Assembly (NCBI GenBank): GCA_964405265.1
Contig: CAYONC010000008.1
Location: 1 to 64,000, forward strand
Direction of reading: 5' to 3'
DNA from: Eshraghiella sp964405265
Lineage (GTDB): Bacteria > Bacillota > Clostridia > Lachnospirales > Lachnospiraceae
Length of the DNA: 64,000 nt
Positions within the stretch are counted from its first letter, which is position 1. Each line of letters opens with the position of its first letter. A program made the translations under genes and the position numbers. This document shows positions 17,023 to 26,675 of the stretch, piece after piece. A model generated the notes under the pieces. The model searched no databases. It saw only the letters and a list, made by a program, of their open reading frames with translations, and was not told the origin of the DNA.

Positions 17023-19161
17023 ATGAAGAAAAAAAACAAAAAACTCAGGAAAATAATTTTTCTTATATTTATGTTTTTTGCCGGCATTATACTTATTTTT
17101 TTAGGGGTAATAGGCGGTAAAATACTTAAGCTGCGTTCAAATGCAAAAGACATAATGAAAAATGTGACGTTTGAAACGTTCAGACAGACGCAGACAAGCA
17201 TAATATACGATAAAGACGGAGAAATAATATCCACTCTGAGCGGAATCAAGGAGCTTTATTATCTTGAAGGAGACGATATTCCCGATATTCTGAGAAAAAT
17301 ATATGTCCAGATAGAAGACAGGGATTTTTATGAGCATAAGGGAATAGATTTTTCGGCAATAGTCAGGGCTGCCATAGCCAACATAAAGCACGATTCCATA
17401 AAACAGGGAGCCAGTACGATAACCCAGCAGCTTGCAAAGAATATGTTTCTTACCCAGAAGGTGACATGGAACAGGAAAATAACGGAAATGTTCGTTGCCA
17501 AGGAAATAGAGAAAAAATTCTCAAAAGATCAGATAATGGAATTTTACATAAATAATATTTATTACGCTAACGGATTTTACGGAATAGAGGCGGCGGCACA
17601 GGGATATTTTTCAACAACGACGTCAGAGCTTTCACTTTCCCAGCTTGCATTTCTTGCAGGTATACCGAAAAGCCCGTCGGGGTATGATCCTTATACACAT
17701 TATGATGCGGCAATAGCCAGACGTAACGAAGTATTAAAACAGATATTTGCAGCAGGAATAATCTCAAGTCTTGAATATTACCAGGCAACAGAGGAAAAAA
17801 TTGTGCTGTCATCCGATATTGACGAGCGCTACAATTATGTGGAAACATATATTTTTAAATGTGCCGCTGAGGCATTGATGAAGCAGAATGGTTTTGTGTT
17901 CCGTTATGAATTTACGGACGAGGAAGACGAAGAAGCATACAGGGAGCTGTATAACCAGTATTATGCTGAATATCAGACGTCACTGTTTACGGGCGGATAC
18001 AGAATATATACATCGATAGACATGGACAAGCAGGAACTTCTTCAGAAAATCCTTGACGAGGAGCTTGATGATTACCGGGATGTTAATGATGAAGGGATAT
18101 ATGATATGCAGGGAGCAGCAGTATGTATAGATAACAATAGCGGAATGATAACGGCAATAGTGGGAGGAAGAACCCAGGAGTACGACGGATATACGTTTAA
18201 CAGGGCATATCAGAGTTACAGACAGCCTGGAAGCTCGATAAAGCCGCTTTTAGTATATGCACCGTATCTTATTGCGGGACACCTGCCGGATGAACAGGCA
18301 GATGATTCATATATGTTAGGCGGACCGGATAATGTCAATGATACATACAGAGGTCTGATAACACTTACGGAAGCCCTCGGCTACTCCTCAAACGTTGTTG
18401 CATGGAAGCTGTTTGAACAGCTGACACCTGCAGCGGGAATGAAGTATCTTCATGATATGAATTATCAAAAAATAACGGTTGATGACAATAATCAGGCGGC
18501 AAGCATCGGCGGCTTTACATACGGAGTATCTCCCGTGGAGCTGGCTTCAGGATATGCTGCACTGGAAAACGACGGAATATACAGGGAGCCTACCTGTGTA
18601 TTACGGATAACTGACGCATCCGGGAAGAATATAGTGAATAATCCGGGAGAAGGGTATGAGGTTTATACGGAAGAAGCATCGCGGATGGTAACCAAAATGA
18701 TGGAATGGGGTGTAAACAACGGTATACTTCAGCAGGCAAAGCTTGAGAATGCAGTAGTTGCGGCAAAATCAGGAACAACCAATGACAGCAGGGACGGATG
18801 GCTTGCCGGATATTCAAAATATTATACAACAGTTGTATGGGTAGGGTGCGATATGCCTAAATCCGTCGAAGGTCTTTATGGAGGAACATATCCGCTTAAT
18901 ATATGGAAAAAATTTATGAGCAGTATACATGAAGGGCTTGAATTAAAAGAATTCCCGGATTATCAGACAGAGATTACGGAAGAAAAGGACTATCCTTATG
19001 AGGATGACAAAAAACCGACGGAAAGCCAGACAGCACCGGGAGGAGCCAATCTTAATATCGGGGATGGTGATACCAATCATGATGTTGATGTAGATGGAAG
19101 AGGAGACAAGGATGTTAATGTAGACGGTATGGGAGATAAGGATTATACGCTGAATTATTAA
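17023..19161 (+). CDS. Class A penicillin-binding protein (transglycosylase/transpeptidase)
   Basis: Bifunctional peptidoglycan synthase. 712 residues: short basic cytoplasmic tail, membrane anchor (about 9-30), GT51 domain with IEDRDFYEHKGID (catalytic Glu) and QGASTITQQLAKN, then a transpeptidase domain with the active-site motif PGSSIKP (SxxK), the SxN-type motif GYSSNVV and the KSGTT box. The C-terminal tail after about 640 is acidic and carries two exact-length 10-residue repeats of the type DV(D/N)VDG-GDK. Ends at a bidirectional terminator facing the minus-strand prs gene. Confidence 0.93.
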   Translation: MKKKNKKLRKIIFLIFMFFAGIILIFLGVIGGKILKLRSNAKDIMKNVTFETFRQTQTSIIYDKDGEIISTLSGIKELYYLEGDDIPDILRKIYVQIEDRDFYEHKGIDFSAIVRAAIANIKHDSIKQGASTITQQLAKNMFLTQKVTWNRKITEMFVAKEIEKKFSKDQIMEFYINNIYYANGFYGIEAAAQGYFSTTTSELSLSQLAFLAGIPKSPSGYDPYTHYDAAIARRNEVLKQIFAAGIISSLEYYQATEEKIVLSSDIDERYNYVETYIFKCAAEALMKQNGFVFRYEFTDEEDEEAYRELYNQYYAEYQTSLFTGGYRIYTSIDMDKQELLQKILDEELDDYRDVNDEGIYDMQGAAVCIDNNSGMITAIVGGRTQEYDGYTFNRAYQSYRQPGSSIKPLLVYAPYLIAGHLPDEQADDSYMLGGPDNVNDTYRGLITLTEALGYSSNVVAWKLFEQLTPAAGMKYLHDMNYQKITVDDNNQAASIGGFTYGVSPVELASGYAALENDGIYREPTCVLRITDASGKNIVNNPGEGYEVYTEEASRMVTKMMEWGVNNGILQQAKLENAVVAAKSGTTNDSRDGWLAGYSKYYTTVVWVGCDMPKSVEGLYGGTYPLNIWKKFMSSIHEGLELKEFPDYQTEITEEKDYPYEDDKKPTESQTAPGGANLNIGDGDTNHDVDVDGRGDKDVNVDGMGDKDYTLNY
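19081..19140 (+). repeat. Two tandem 30-base units at the 3' end of the PBP gene
   Basis: Units 19081-19110 and 19111-19140 encode DVDVDGRGDK and DVNVDGMGDK. They give an acidic, Asp/Gly-rich tail that may vary in copy number between strains. Confidence 0.8.
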
Positions 19162-19204
19162 AAAGAGTAAAACCTGCCTGATTATCCGGTGGGTTTTACT
19201 CTTT
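19162..19204. terminator. Bidirectional terminator between the PBP and prs genes
   Basis: A perfect 13-base stem, AAAGAGTAAAACC (19162-19174) with GGTTTTACTCTTT (19192-19204). Both outer arms are A/T-rich, suiting termination of the two convergent transcripts. Confidence 0.85.
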
Positions 19205-19225
19205 GGAGGTATTTATATCCTTTAT

Positions 19226-20398
19226 TTAAAAGGAGTTTTTATATTCATCAACACACTTATTGATTCTGTCAACAGGATTTAAGAGACTGCTGATTGAATC
19301 ATCATGGTTGAGTGTGTCAATAAGAAGTGCGATATATTTACTCATGTCAACGTTAATGTAATATTCCTTACTTAAAAGCTCAGGCGTCTGGTAGACCAGA
19401 TTGGTTGTAAGGATTTTGTCAAAAAGTCCTTCGTTATATGCTTCATCAAATTTCTCAAAGCCGTTGGTGAAAAGTCCGAAGGTTGCAGCAAGGAATATAC
19501 GCTTTGCCTTTCTCTTCTTGAGTTCTCTTGCGACATCAAGCATACTTTCTCCTGATGAAATCATATCGTCTATGATGAATACGTCTTTTCCTTCAACGGA
19601 TGTCCCCAGAAATTCATGTGCAACGATAGGATTACGTCCGTTTACGATTCTGGAATAATCACGTCTCTTATAGAACATACCCATGTCAAGACCAAGCACG
19701 TTGGAATAATATACGGCACGTCCCATTGCACCTTCATCCGGGCTGATAATCATCATGCTGTCGCTGTCAATTTTCAAATCCTTAATATTATGAAGAAGTG
19801 CCTTAATAAACTGATATACAGGCTGAACGGTCTCGAATCCGTTTAACGGAATGGCATTCTGTACTCTCGGATCATGTGCATCAAAGGTTATGATGTTGTC
19901 CACTCCCATTGATACAAGTTCCTGAAGGGCGAATGCACAATCAAGGGATTCCCTGCCGCTTCTCTTATGCTGTCTGCTTTCATAGAGGAAAGGCATGATT
20001 ACGGTTATTCTTCTTGCTTTGCCTCCCACGGCGGCAATAATTCTCTTGAGGTCCTGATAATGGTCATCAGGAGACATATGGTTGGTCTGACCGCACAGAG
20101 AATATGTCAGACTGTAATTACATACGTCAACGAGAATATATAAATCATATCCGCGGACTGATTCATTAATCATACCCTTGGCTTCGCCGGAACCAAAACG
20201 CGGCACGGATGTACTGACAATATAATTATCCTTCTGGTAACCTGAAAAGGCTATGGTGGATTTGTGTTCACTTTCTCTTTCCTTTCGCCATTTAACGATA
20301 TAATCGTTAATGTTCCTGCCGAGTTCTTCACATCCACGAAGATTGATAAGCCCGAGGGCACCAACCGGAATGGTATCAAGCTCGCGATCGTTCTGCAT
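19226..20398 (-). CDS. prs: Ribose-phosphate diphosphokinase, long form
   Basis: Makes PRPP from ribose 5-phosphate and ATP for nucleotide, His and Trp synthesis. 390 residues, longer than the usual 310-320, with about 60 extra residues at the N terminus and inserts. The family's late PRPP-binding loop is clear (DVFIIDDMISSGESM), as are the ATP/flexible-loop region YESRQHKRSGRE and FDAHDPRVQ. It is last in the dnaD-dnaI-prs minus-strand group, 13 bases after the helicase loader. RBS AGGAGG. It may be one of two PRPP synthetases in the genome; the other is not in this window. Confidence 0.85.
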   Translation of the reverse strand: MQNDRELDTIPVGALGLINLRGCEELGRNINDYIVKWRKERESEHKSTIAFSGYQKDNYIVSTSVPRFGSGEAKGMINESVRGYDLYILVDVCNYSLTYSLCGQTNHMSPDDHYQDLKRIIAAVGGKARRITVIMPFLYESRQHKRSGRESLDCAFALQELVSMGVDNIITFDAHDPRVQNAIPLNGFETVQPVYQFIKALLHNIKDLKIDSDSMMIISPDEGAMGRAVYYSNVLGLDMGMFYKRRDYSRIVNGRNPIVAHEFLGTSVEGKDVFIIDDMISSGESMLDVARELKKRKAKRIFLAATFGLFTNGFEKFDEAYNEGLFDKILTTNLVYQTPELLSKEYYINVDMSKYIALLIDTLNHDDSISSLLNPVDRINKCVDEYKNSF

Positions 20399-20411
20399 AA
20401 TAATGGTCCTC

Positions 20412-21392
20412 CTATTTGTTAGTTAATCTTATGTCATCTCCTATCAGTCCTATTATCTCATAGGAACTGGAGATACGTGAGAATATTCTCTCAGAATATG
20501 TATTCATCAACTGCGAGAGCGAAAAATTGGTTGAAATAATCGTTGAACGATTATGGAGCAGACGCCTGTTGATGCAGTAAAATAACCTGGAATTGGTATA
20601 AGCATTGGTAAGTTCAGTACCAAGGTCGTCTATAATTAACAGGTCACTCTCTATAATTTGCATTGAAATATCTGAATTGTCAAGAGCAGAATTATCAAAG
20701 TATTCGCTTTTTGAGGAAAAATATTCAAAAAGCTCAACTGCGGACAGGTACAGAACACTCCCTGATGAATTCAATATCTCCCTTGCAATGCAGTTGGTAA
20801 GAAATGTCTTGCCGACTCCTGTCGCACCGATAAGGAGAATATTATGCCCGGAAGGAAATTCACGTATAAAACGCCGGCATTTCTCTACGGCAAGCTTCAT
20901 TGTGGCACGCGGAGTAAGTCCGGTACCCGGGTCCTTAACCGTATCAGAAAAAAGATTATAATCAAAATTGTCAAAATTTTCTCTTTCGAGAATATCCTTA
21001 ATGTTGGACTGTCTGTACAGAAGGTCTATCTCTGCCTGCTTAAAGCAGCGGCATTTCCTGTTATTAATTAATCCTGTATCGCGGCAGTCAGGACATACAT
21101 ATGAAGGAGAAAGATAATCCTCAGGATAGCCGTATTCCGTAAGGAGTGACTTCATCCGGCCGGTAAGACCGGCGATTGAAGAATTAAGTGTATCCAAAAG
21201 GGATGTATCGCCCTTAAGTCCTGCTTTCGCGGCAGATACTGAAAGCTCCGAAACGGTATCGGCACATTCCCTGTATGAAGGTATCATATTCATAACTTCA
21301 ACGGTTTTGCGTGCGGTTTCTTCACTGTTCCTGAACTGACGCTGATGATATATGTTCATTATCTCATCATATTGTGCATTGGTTAGTGCCAA
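20412..21392 (-). CDS. dnaI: DnaI/DnaC-like replicative helicase loader
   Basis: AAA+ ATPase expected to load the DnaB-type helicase at origins and stalled forks. 326 residues. TTG start with AGGAGG 8 bases upstream. An N-terminal helicase-binding region is followed by a Cys cluster CPDC-x9-CRC (YVCPDCRDTGLINNRKCRCF), which can bind zinc, as in DnaI. The ATPase domain has Walker A GATGVGKT and Walker B LLIIDDLGTE, and a late sensor region with STNFSL and ISRISSSYE. It follows dnaD by 18 bases, the usual primosome pairing in Clostridia. Confidence 0.88.
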   Translation of the reverse strand: MALTNAQYDEIMNIYHQRQFRNSEETARKTVEVMNMIPSYRECADTVSELSVSAAKAGLKGDTSLLDTLNSSIAGLTGRMKSLLTEYGYPEDYLSPSYVCPDCRDTGLINNRKCRCFKQAEIDLLYRQSNIKDILERENFDNFDYNLFSDTVKDPGTGLTPRATMKLAVEKCRRFIREFPSGHNILLIGATGVGKTFLTNCIAREILNSSGSVLYLSAVELFEYFSSKSEYFDNSALDNSDISMQIIESDLLIIDDLGTELTNAYTNSRLFYCINRRLLHNRSTIISTNFSLSQLMNTYSERIFSRISSSYEIIGLIGDDIRLTNK

Positions 21393-21410
21393 GACGGAAT
21401 CCTCCTGTTA

Positions 21411-22490
21411 TCAGTTGTTAATGAGCTTCTTTTCAAGCTCTTCAAAATTATATGTACGCTGGCTGAAATTATTAAAGCGGTTATTAACGGCCGGCGGCTG
21501 TGAATTGCCGGAGGATACCGGTATTGTTATCTTCGCACGGAAGCCGGCATCAAGTGTTTTAAGATCGTCAGGTGTGTGTACTCCGGCTGAACGCCACTTT
21601 TTAAGAATACCGTCAGCATATGAAAAATTAGGCTTGCCCATGGAAATAATGGTTCTTCTGCACGCTTCGCTGACCATGTCACTGTCAAACCCGTATTCAT
21701 CAAACCAGCGGTTGATAAATTCCATTTCCACCGGGGTTATGTTCCTGTCCCCGATTCCGAACGTCTTGCTGACAATATAGGTTCTGTTGCTGCGTAATGC
21801 TGATTTCTCCTTTGCTTCAGCTACGGATGTAATTCCCTTCTCATGCCATGCAAGTGCCACTGCTTCGATATAACGAAGCGAACGGTGATTGTTGGTGACG
21901 CAGTATTCAACCAGATATTCCGTAAGCTCAGCTGAAAAACCAAGCTCCTCATGTATATACAGGACAGTACCCATTTCCGTTGAAGTAAGGGGCTTGCCGA
22001 CATATTTCTCTACAATGTACAGGAGCTGCTTCACATCCTCCTGTTCTTTCATGCGGCGTATCTTCGCCGGAGAATAAGAATGTGCAGAACCGGATGTCCT
22101 GCCCGGTGCGGAATTCTGCACGGTATCAACGGAGCTGCGTGAACCGCTAACGGTATCGTCGGAGCTCCGGAAATCCTGAGCCGTCTCCGACTCAAGAGGA
22201 AGAAATGTAATGGAAGAAGCCTCGTCCGTATCTTCGTCGAAAACAACATCCAGTACCTTAACGCTTACCCAGTACTTCAGTGCCCGTACGACATCCTTCT
22301 CCGTAAGGTTAAGCCTGTCCGCAATGTCTGAAACGGTAACACCCGCATCCGGAACGTCGGCACATCTTAACAGATACAGATATACCTTAACAAATTCTCC
22401 GTTGGCGTCACGCATATAAGTATCCAGAAATATGTTGGATACGCAGGTATCGTTATTCTTCCTGACCTGATTAAGCGTTAAGTGTTTCAT
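21411..22490 (-). CDS. dnaD: DnaD/DnaB-type primosome protein
   Basis: Replication initiation and restart protein. 359 residues. The N-terminal winged-helix region includes VTVSDIADRLNLTEKDVVRA. A low-complexity Ser/Asp linker (about 105-150) follows. Then comes a DnaD_dom region with YIEAVALAWHEKGI, the YxxxIxxxW signature, and a C-terminal segment that may be a second DnaD-like domain (about 225-310). Start ATG with AAAAGGAG upstream. Together with the next gene it forms the helicase-loading module. A cluster of DnaA-box-like 9-mers lies about 90 bases upstream. Confidence 0.85.
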   Translation of the reverse strand: MKHLTLNQVRKNNDTCVSNIFLDTYMRDANGEFVKVYLYLLRCADVPDAGVTVSDIADRLNLTEKDVVRALKYWVSVKVLDVVFDEDTDEASSITFLPLESETAQDFRSSDDTVSGSRSSVDTVQNSAPGRTSGSAHSYSPAKIRRMKEQEDVKQLLYIVEKYVGKPLTSTEMGTVLYIHEELGFSAELTEYLVEYCVTNNHRSLRYIEAVALAWHEKGITSVAEAKEKSALRSNRTYIVSKTFGIGDRNITPVEMEFINRWFDEYGFDSDMVSEACRRTIISMGKPNFSYADGILKKWRSAGVHTPDDLKTLDAGFRAKITIPVSSGNSQPPAVNNRFNNFSQRTYNFEELEKKLINN

Positions 22491-22524
22491 GTCCGACTGC
22501 TCCTTTTAGCGTGTGAATGTTGTC

Positions 22525-22533
22525 ATTATAACA
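22525..22533 (-). promoter_or_regulatory. Extended -10 promoter candidate for dnaD-dnaI-prs
   Basis: On the minus strand TGTTATAAT is a perfect extended -10, 34 bases upstream of the dnaD ATG. I see no good -35. Confidence 0.5.
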
Positions 22534-22579
22534 CAGCATTTTTCAAAAGAGAACAATAAAGCGGCAATTTTAAAAAAGT

Positions 22580-22606
22580 TGTGGAAAATGTGGAAATGGG
22601 GGATAA
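22580..22606 (-). promoter_or_regulatory. Three contiguous DnaA-box-like 9-mers
   Basis: Read on the minus strand the three adjoining 9-mers are TTATCCCCC, ATTTCCACA and TTTTCCACA, against the DnaA-box consensus TTATCCACA (7, 7 and 8 of 9 matches). They sit in exact 9-base register between the murC stop and the dnaD promoter. Confidence 0.4.
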
Positions 22607-23989
22607 CTATCGGGTGGAAACAAGTGCATCTCCAAGCTCCGTAATATTTCCGGCCCCCATTGTAATCACAAGGTCATCCTTGCCGCATTTTTCGAGAATT
22701 ATGCTGCGCATCTTATTAAAATCATGTTCCCAGATACATTCCGTTCCGTATCCGTTAACCAGTTTACATATGTCACCGGATGATATTCCGAGGTCATCCG
22801 TTTCCCTTGCCGCATATATGTCGGCAAGAATTACAAAATCTGCCCGGCTCAGTGACTTTGCAAAATCATCAAGAAAAGCACGCGTCCTTGTATAAGTATG
22901 AGGCTGAAAAACAACAACAAGACGGTTATGCGGATATCTTGCGGCACATTCCAGCGTTGCATTAATCTCATCAGGGTGGTGTGCATAATCATCTATGACG
23001 GTGATTCCGTTAACCGTACCCTTCTTTTCAAAACGCCTGTGTGTTCCGTGAAATCCGGAGAGGGCGGAGAGGATTACCTCTGTGGACACATTCATGACAC
23101 GTGCCGCTGCAAAAGCCGCAATACTGTTATATATGTTGTGGAGTCCCGGTACACTGAGATGAACCGTGCCGAGGCAGCAGCCGTTATGCATAAGTCTGAA
23201 TATTCCGCAGCCTTCGGAATCATATGAAATGCCTTCAGGGTAATAACAGGCATCGGGCGTGCTGCCGACGGTAATGACATTACAGCGTGCCGCATCGTAA
23301 ATATCTTTCACGTTATCAATATCGTTATTAATTATCAGGCATCCGTCTTCGGGAAGAAGACTGACATATTTTGAAAAAGAATTCCGTATGTCATGTATAT
23401 CCTTGAAAAAGTCAAGGTGATCCTCACCTATGTTGAGGATGATTTCCATTGTCGGTCTGAATGAAAGAAAACTGTTGGTATATTCACATGCTTCCGTAAT
23501 AAAGTTGTCTGAATGACCGAGTCTCAGATTGCCGCCGATTGACGGAAGTATTCCGCCAACTGAAACGGTAGGGTCACAGTCTCCGGCTATGAGGATTTCA
23601 GCCAGCATGGAGGTGGTTGTTGTCTTGCCGTGAGTTCCTGCAACACCGACTGACGTACCGTAATTCGCCATGATTTCTCCTAAAAGCTCAGCTCTTGTAA
23701 GCATTGGAATGCCGCGTGCCGCCGCCGCCGCGTATTCTTCATTATCGGGACGGATGGCCGCCGTATATACTACAAGCTCCGTATCTCCGGTTATATTTTC
23801 CGCCTTCTGTCCGGCATAAACAGTTATGCCCCTGGCCGCAAGCTGCCCGGTAAGGTCGGAAACTCCCGTGTCGGAGCCTGAAACGGTAAACCCTTTTGAG
23901 TGAAGAATGTCTGCGAGGCCGCTCATGCTTATCCCGCCAATTCCTATAAAATGAACGTGAACCGGTTTGTTAAAATCTATAAGATACAT
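22607..23989 (-). CDS. murC: UDP-N-acetylmuramate--L-alanine ligase
   Basis: Adds L-alanine to UDP-MurNAc, the first peptide step of peptidoglycan precursor synthesis in the cytoplasm. 460 residues with the three Mur ligase domains. The N-terminal Rossmann region has HFIGIGGISMSGLA, the ATP-binding loop is GTHGKTTTTSML, and the C-terminal domain has IDDYAHHPDEI and FQPHTYTRT. It has its own promoter and starts divergently from glgC. Confidence 0.95.
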   Translation of the reverse strand: MYLIDFNKPVHVHFIGIGGISMSGLADILHSKGFTVSGSDTGVSDLTGQLAARGITVYAGQKAENITGDTELVVYTAAIRPDNEEYAAAAARGIPMLTRAELLGEIMANYGTSVGVAGTHGKTTTTSMLAEILIAGDCDPTVSVGGILPSIGGNLRLGHSDNFITEACEYTNSFLSFRPTMEIILNIGEDHLDFFKDIHDIRNSFSKYVSLLPEDGCLIINNDIDNVKDIYDAARCNVITVGSTPDACYYPEGISYDSEGCGIFRLMHNGCCLGTVHLSVPGLHNIYNSIAAFAAARVMNVSTEVILSALSGFHGTHRRFEKKGTVNGITVIDDYAHHPDEINATLECAARYPHNRLVVVFQPHTYTRTRAFLDDFAKSLSRADFVILADIYAARETDDLGISSGDICKLVNGYGTECIWEHDFNKMRSIILEKCGKDDLVITMGAGNITELGDALVSTR

Positions 23990-24019
23990 AATAAACTCCT
24001 GAATATGTTTTTTCTATAT

Positions 24020-24047
24020 TTTATACCACTTTAAGCAAAAAAGTAAA
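24020..24047 (-). promoter_or_regulatory. Sigma-A promoter of murC
   Basis: Minus strand: TTTACT, 16-base spacer, TATAAA, with TGG just before the -10 (extended). The -10 ends about 31 bases upstream of the murC ATG. Confidence 0.55.
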
Positions 24048-24202
24048 TGCTTAAATGCCATACATTTTTAACATACACACGGAATATAAATGAGTATAAG
24101 GACATGCCGGCACGAATTTGGTAAAAATATACAAAAAATTATTCAGAAATAATGAAAATACAAGAAAATTACCAAAAACGACTTTAATTTGTGAATATAA
24201 TA

Positions 24203-24211
24203 TGGTACAAT
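24203..24211 (+). promoter_or_regulatory. Extended -10 promoter of glgC-glgD
   Basis: TGGTACAAT, an extended -10, with a poor TTTAAT at 24183-24188 in the -35 position (17-base spacing). 49 bases upstream of the glgC ATG. Confidence 0.5.
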
Positions 24212-24260
24212 ACAGATATTGTTACAGAGACTAGAAAATAAATGGACTTGAGGTGAATGT

Positions 24261-25535
24261 ATGGTTAAAAAAGAAATGATTGCCATGTTACTGGCAGGCG
24301 GACAGGGAAGCAGGCTTGGTGTCCTTACCGCCAAGGTTGCCAAGCCGGCAGTTGCATTCGGAGGGAAATACAGAATAATTGATTTTCCGCTCAGCAACTG
24401 TATTAATTCGGGAATTGACACCGTGGGTGTACTTACCCAGTATCAGCCCCTGAGACTTAATACACATATCGGCATCGGTATTCCGTGGGATTTGGATAAG
24501 AACGTGGGCGGAGTAACGGTTCTTCCGCCATATGAGAGAAGCACCAGCAGTGACTGGTACACGGGAACGGCTAATGCGATATACCAGAATCTTGATTATA
24601 TGGAGATGTATAATCCGGATTACGTGCTTATACTTTCCGGAGACCACATTTATAAGATGGATTACGAGATAATGCTTGATTATCACAAGGCAAGCAATGC
24701 CGACGTTACGATTGCGGCAATGCCTGTTCCGCTTGAAGAGGCAAGCCGGTTCGGTATTCTGATTACTGATGACAATAACAGGATTACCGAATTTGAGGAA
24801 AAGCCGGCTAATCCGAGAAGTAATCTTGCTTCCATGGGCATCTATATTTTCAGCTGGAAAGTACTGAAGGAAGCACTTATAAGAATGAAGGACCAGAAGG
24901 GCTGTGATTTCGGTAAGCATATCATTCCGTACTGTTTTGAAAACGGAAGCAGGATATTTGCATACGAATACAACGGCTACTGGAAGGATGTCGGAACACT
25001 GAGCTCTTACTGGCAGGCTAATATGGAGCTTATTGACATAGTGCCTGAATTTAATCTCTATGAGGAACTTTGGAAAATTTATACCAAGGCATATGCTCTT
25101 CCGCCGCAATACATATCAGGTTCTGCACGTGTGGAACGGAGTATTGTCGGAGAAGCAAGTGAGATATACGGAACGGTGAGAAATTCCGTTATCGGAAGCG
25201 GAGTTGTGATTGAAGAAGGCGCGGAGGTTGTGGATTCAATCATAATGCAGAATACGGTTATAGGCAGGAATGTTAAGATATACAAATCAATTATAGCTGA
25301 GAATGTTGAAATCGGAGACGGTGCGACAATCGGCGTGGGAGAAATGGCGGAAAGTAAGCTTGATGTCAAGATATATGCGGCTGACATTGCAACCATAGGT
25401 GAGAATTCATACATTCCTCAGAATGTAACAATAGGCAAGAATACGGCTATATCAGGTGTCACGGAACCGGCAGATTATCCTGACGGAGTACTTGAAAGCG
25501 GCGGATACATCATTAAGGCAGGTGAAGACAGATGA
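24261..25535 (+). CDS. glgC: Glucose-1-phosphate adenylyltransferase, catalytic subunit
   Basis: Makes ADP-glucose for glycogen synthesis. 424 residues. The nucleotidyl-transferase domain shows MLAGGQGSRLGVLT, KPAVAFGGKYRIIDF, the catalytic region LSGDHIYKMDY, and FEEKP. The C-terminal left-handed beta helix (about 290-400) has repeated hexapeptides such as IIMQNTVIGRNVKIYKSII. It overlaps glgD by four bases (ATGA), as in Bacillus glgC-glgD, so the two subunits are made together. Confidence 0.95.
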   Translation: MVKKEMIAMLLAGGQGSRLGVLTAKVAKPAVAFGGKYRIIDFPLSNCINSGIDTVGVLTQYQPLRLNTHIGIGIPWDLDKNVGGVTVLPPYERSTSSDWYTGTANAIYQNLDYMEMYNPDYVLILSGDHIYKMDYEIMLDYHKASNADVTIAAMPVPLEEASRFGILITDDNNRITEFEEKPANPRSNLASMGIYIFSWKVLKEALIRMKDQKGCDFGKHIIPYCFENGSRIFAYEYNGYWKDVGTLSSYWQANMELIDIVPEFNLYEELWKIYTKAYALPPQYISGSARVERSIVGEASEIYGTVRNSVIGSGVVIEEGAEVVDSIIMQNTVIGRNVKIYKSIIAENVEIGDGATIGVGEMAESKLDVKIYAADIATIGENSYIPQNVTIGKNTAISGVTEPADYPDGVLESGGYIIKAGEDR

Positions 25536-26653
25536 GAGCGGTAGGTATTATTTTAGCAGGCGGAAATAACAAAATGATGCGTGAATTGTCCAACAAAAGG
25601 GCAATCGCGGCAATGCCGATATGCGGAAGCTACAGAACCATTGATTTTGCACTGAGCAACATGACCAACTCCCACATAGGAAAGGTTGCAGTCATAACAC
25701 AGTATAATGCAAGATCGTTAAATGAACATCTCAGTTCATCAAAGTGGTGGGATTTCGGCAGGAAACAGGGCGGACTGTTTGTATTCAATCCGACAATTAC
25801 CAATGAGAACAGTGTATGGTACAGAGGAACGGCGGATGCACTTTATCAGAATCTTACATTTTTAAGAAACTGCCATGAGCCGTATGTCGTAATAGCATCC
25901 GGTGACGGTATTTACAAGCTGGATTACAACAAGGTACTTGAATACCATATTGAGAAGAAAGCAGACATTACGGTGGTGGTGAAGAATCTTGATGAAACGG
26001 AGGATGCAAGACGGTTTGGTGTTGTTACCATGGATGAGGATTCAAGAATAACCGAATTTGAGGAGAAGCCGGTAACCACTTCAATAAAGACCGTTTCAAC
26101 AGGAATTTATGTAATCCGAAGACGTCTTCTGATAGAACTTATCCAGAAGGCATATGACGAGGACAGATATGATTTTGTGAAAGACATTGTCATACGTTAT
26201 AAGAATATTAAGAAGATATACGGATATACCCTTGATTCATACTGGAACAACATAGCAACCGCAGAATCATATTTTAAAACTAACATGGACTTCTTAAAAC
26301 GTGATGTAAGGCAGTTTTTCTTCAAAGAATCCACGGATATATATTCCAAGGTGGATGATCTTGCACCGGTTAAGTACAATCCGGGTTCTGAGGTCAGGAA
26401 CAGTATTATATCAAGCGGGTGCATCATCAATGGAAAAGTAGAAGATTCGGTTATATTTAAAAAGGTATATATTGGAAATAACTGCTATATCAAGAACTGT
26501 ATTATACTGAATGATGTTCACATCGGAGACAATGCACATCTTGAGAACTGTATCGTTGAAAGCAGGGATACCATAAGAGCCAATACGGAGTACGTTGGAC
26601 AAAACGGAGAAATCAAAATCGTTGTGGAGAAGAACGACAGATTTCCAATGTAG
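25532..26653 (+). CDS. glgD: GlgD, regulatory subunit of ADP-glucose pyrophosphorylase
   Basis: Paralogue of GlgC that forms a mixed enzyme with it and lacks independent activity in Firmicutes. 373 residues. The nucleotide loop is altered to ILAGGNNKMMRELSNKRA, without the GxGxRL of GlgC, and the acceptor region reads ASGDGIYKLDY. The beta-helix C terminus is kept (VIFKKVYIGNNCYIKNCII). spoVG follows 22 bases downstream and may be read through from this operon. Confidence 0.93.
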   Translation: MRAVGIILAGGNNKMMRELSNKRAIAAMPICGSYRTIDFALSNMTNSHIGKVAVITQYNARSLNEHLSSSKWWDFGRKQGGLFVFNPTITNENSVWYRGTADALYQNLTFLRNCHEPYVVIASGDGIYKLDYNKVLEYHIEKKADITVVVKNLDETEDARRFGVVTMDEDSRITEFEEKPVTTSIKTVSTGIYVIRRRLLIELIQKAYDEDRYDFVKDIVIRYKNIKKIYGYTLDSYWNNIATAESYFKTNMDFLKRDVRQFFFKESTDIYSKVDDLAPVKYNPGSEVRNSIISSGCIINGKVEDSVIFKKVYIGNNCYIKNCIILNDVHIGDNAHLENCIVESRDTIRANTEYVGQNGEIKIVVEKNDRFPM

Positions 26654-26675
26654 ATATAATGCGGGAGGAACACAC

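Noticed and set aside
26655..26660. TATAAT just before spoVG as a promoter
   Set aside because: No -35 or extended -10, and the start point would fall in the ribosome-binding site.
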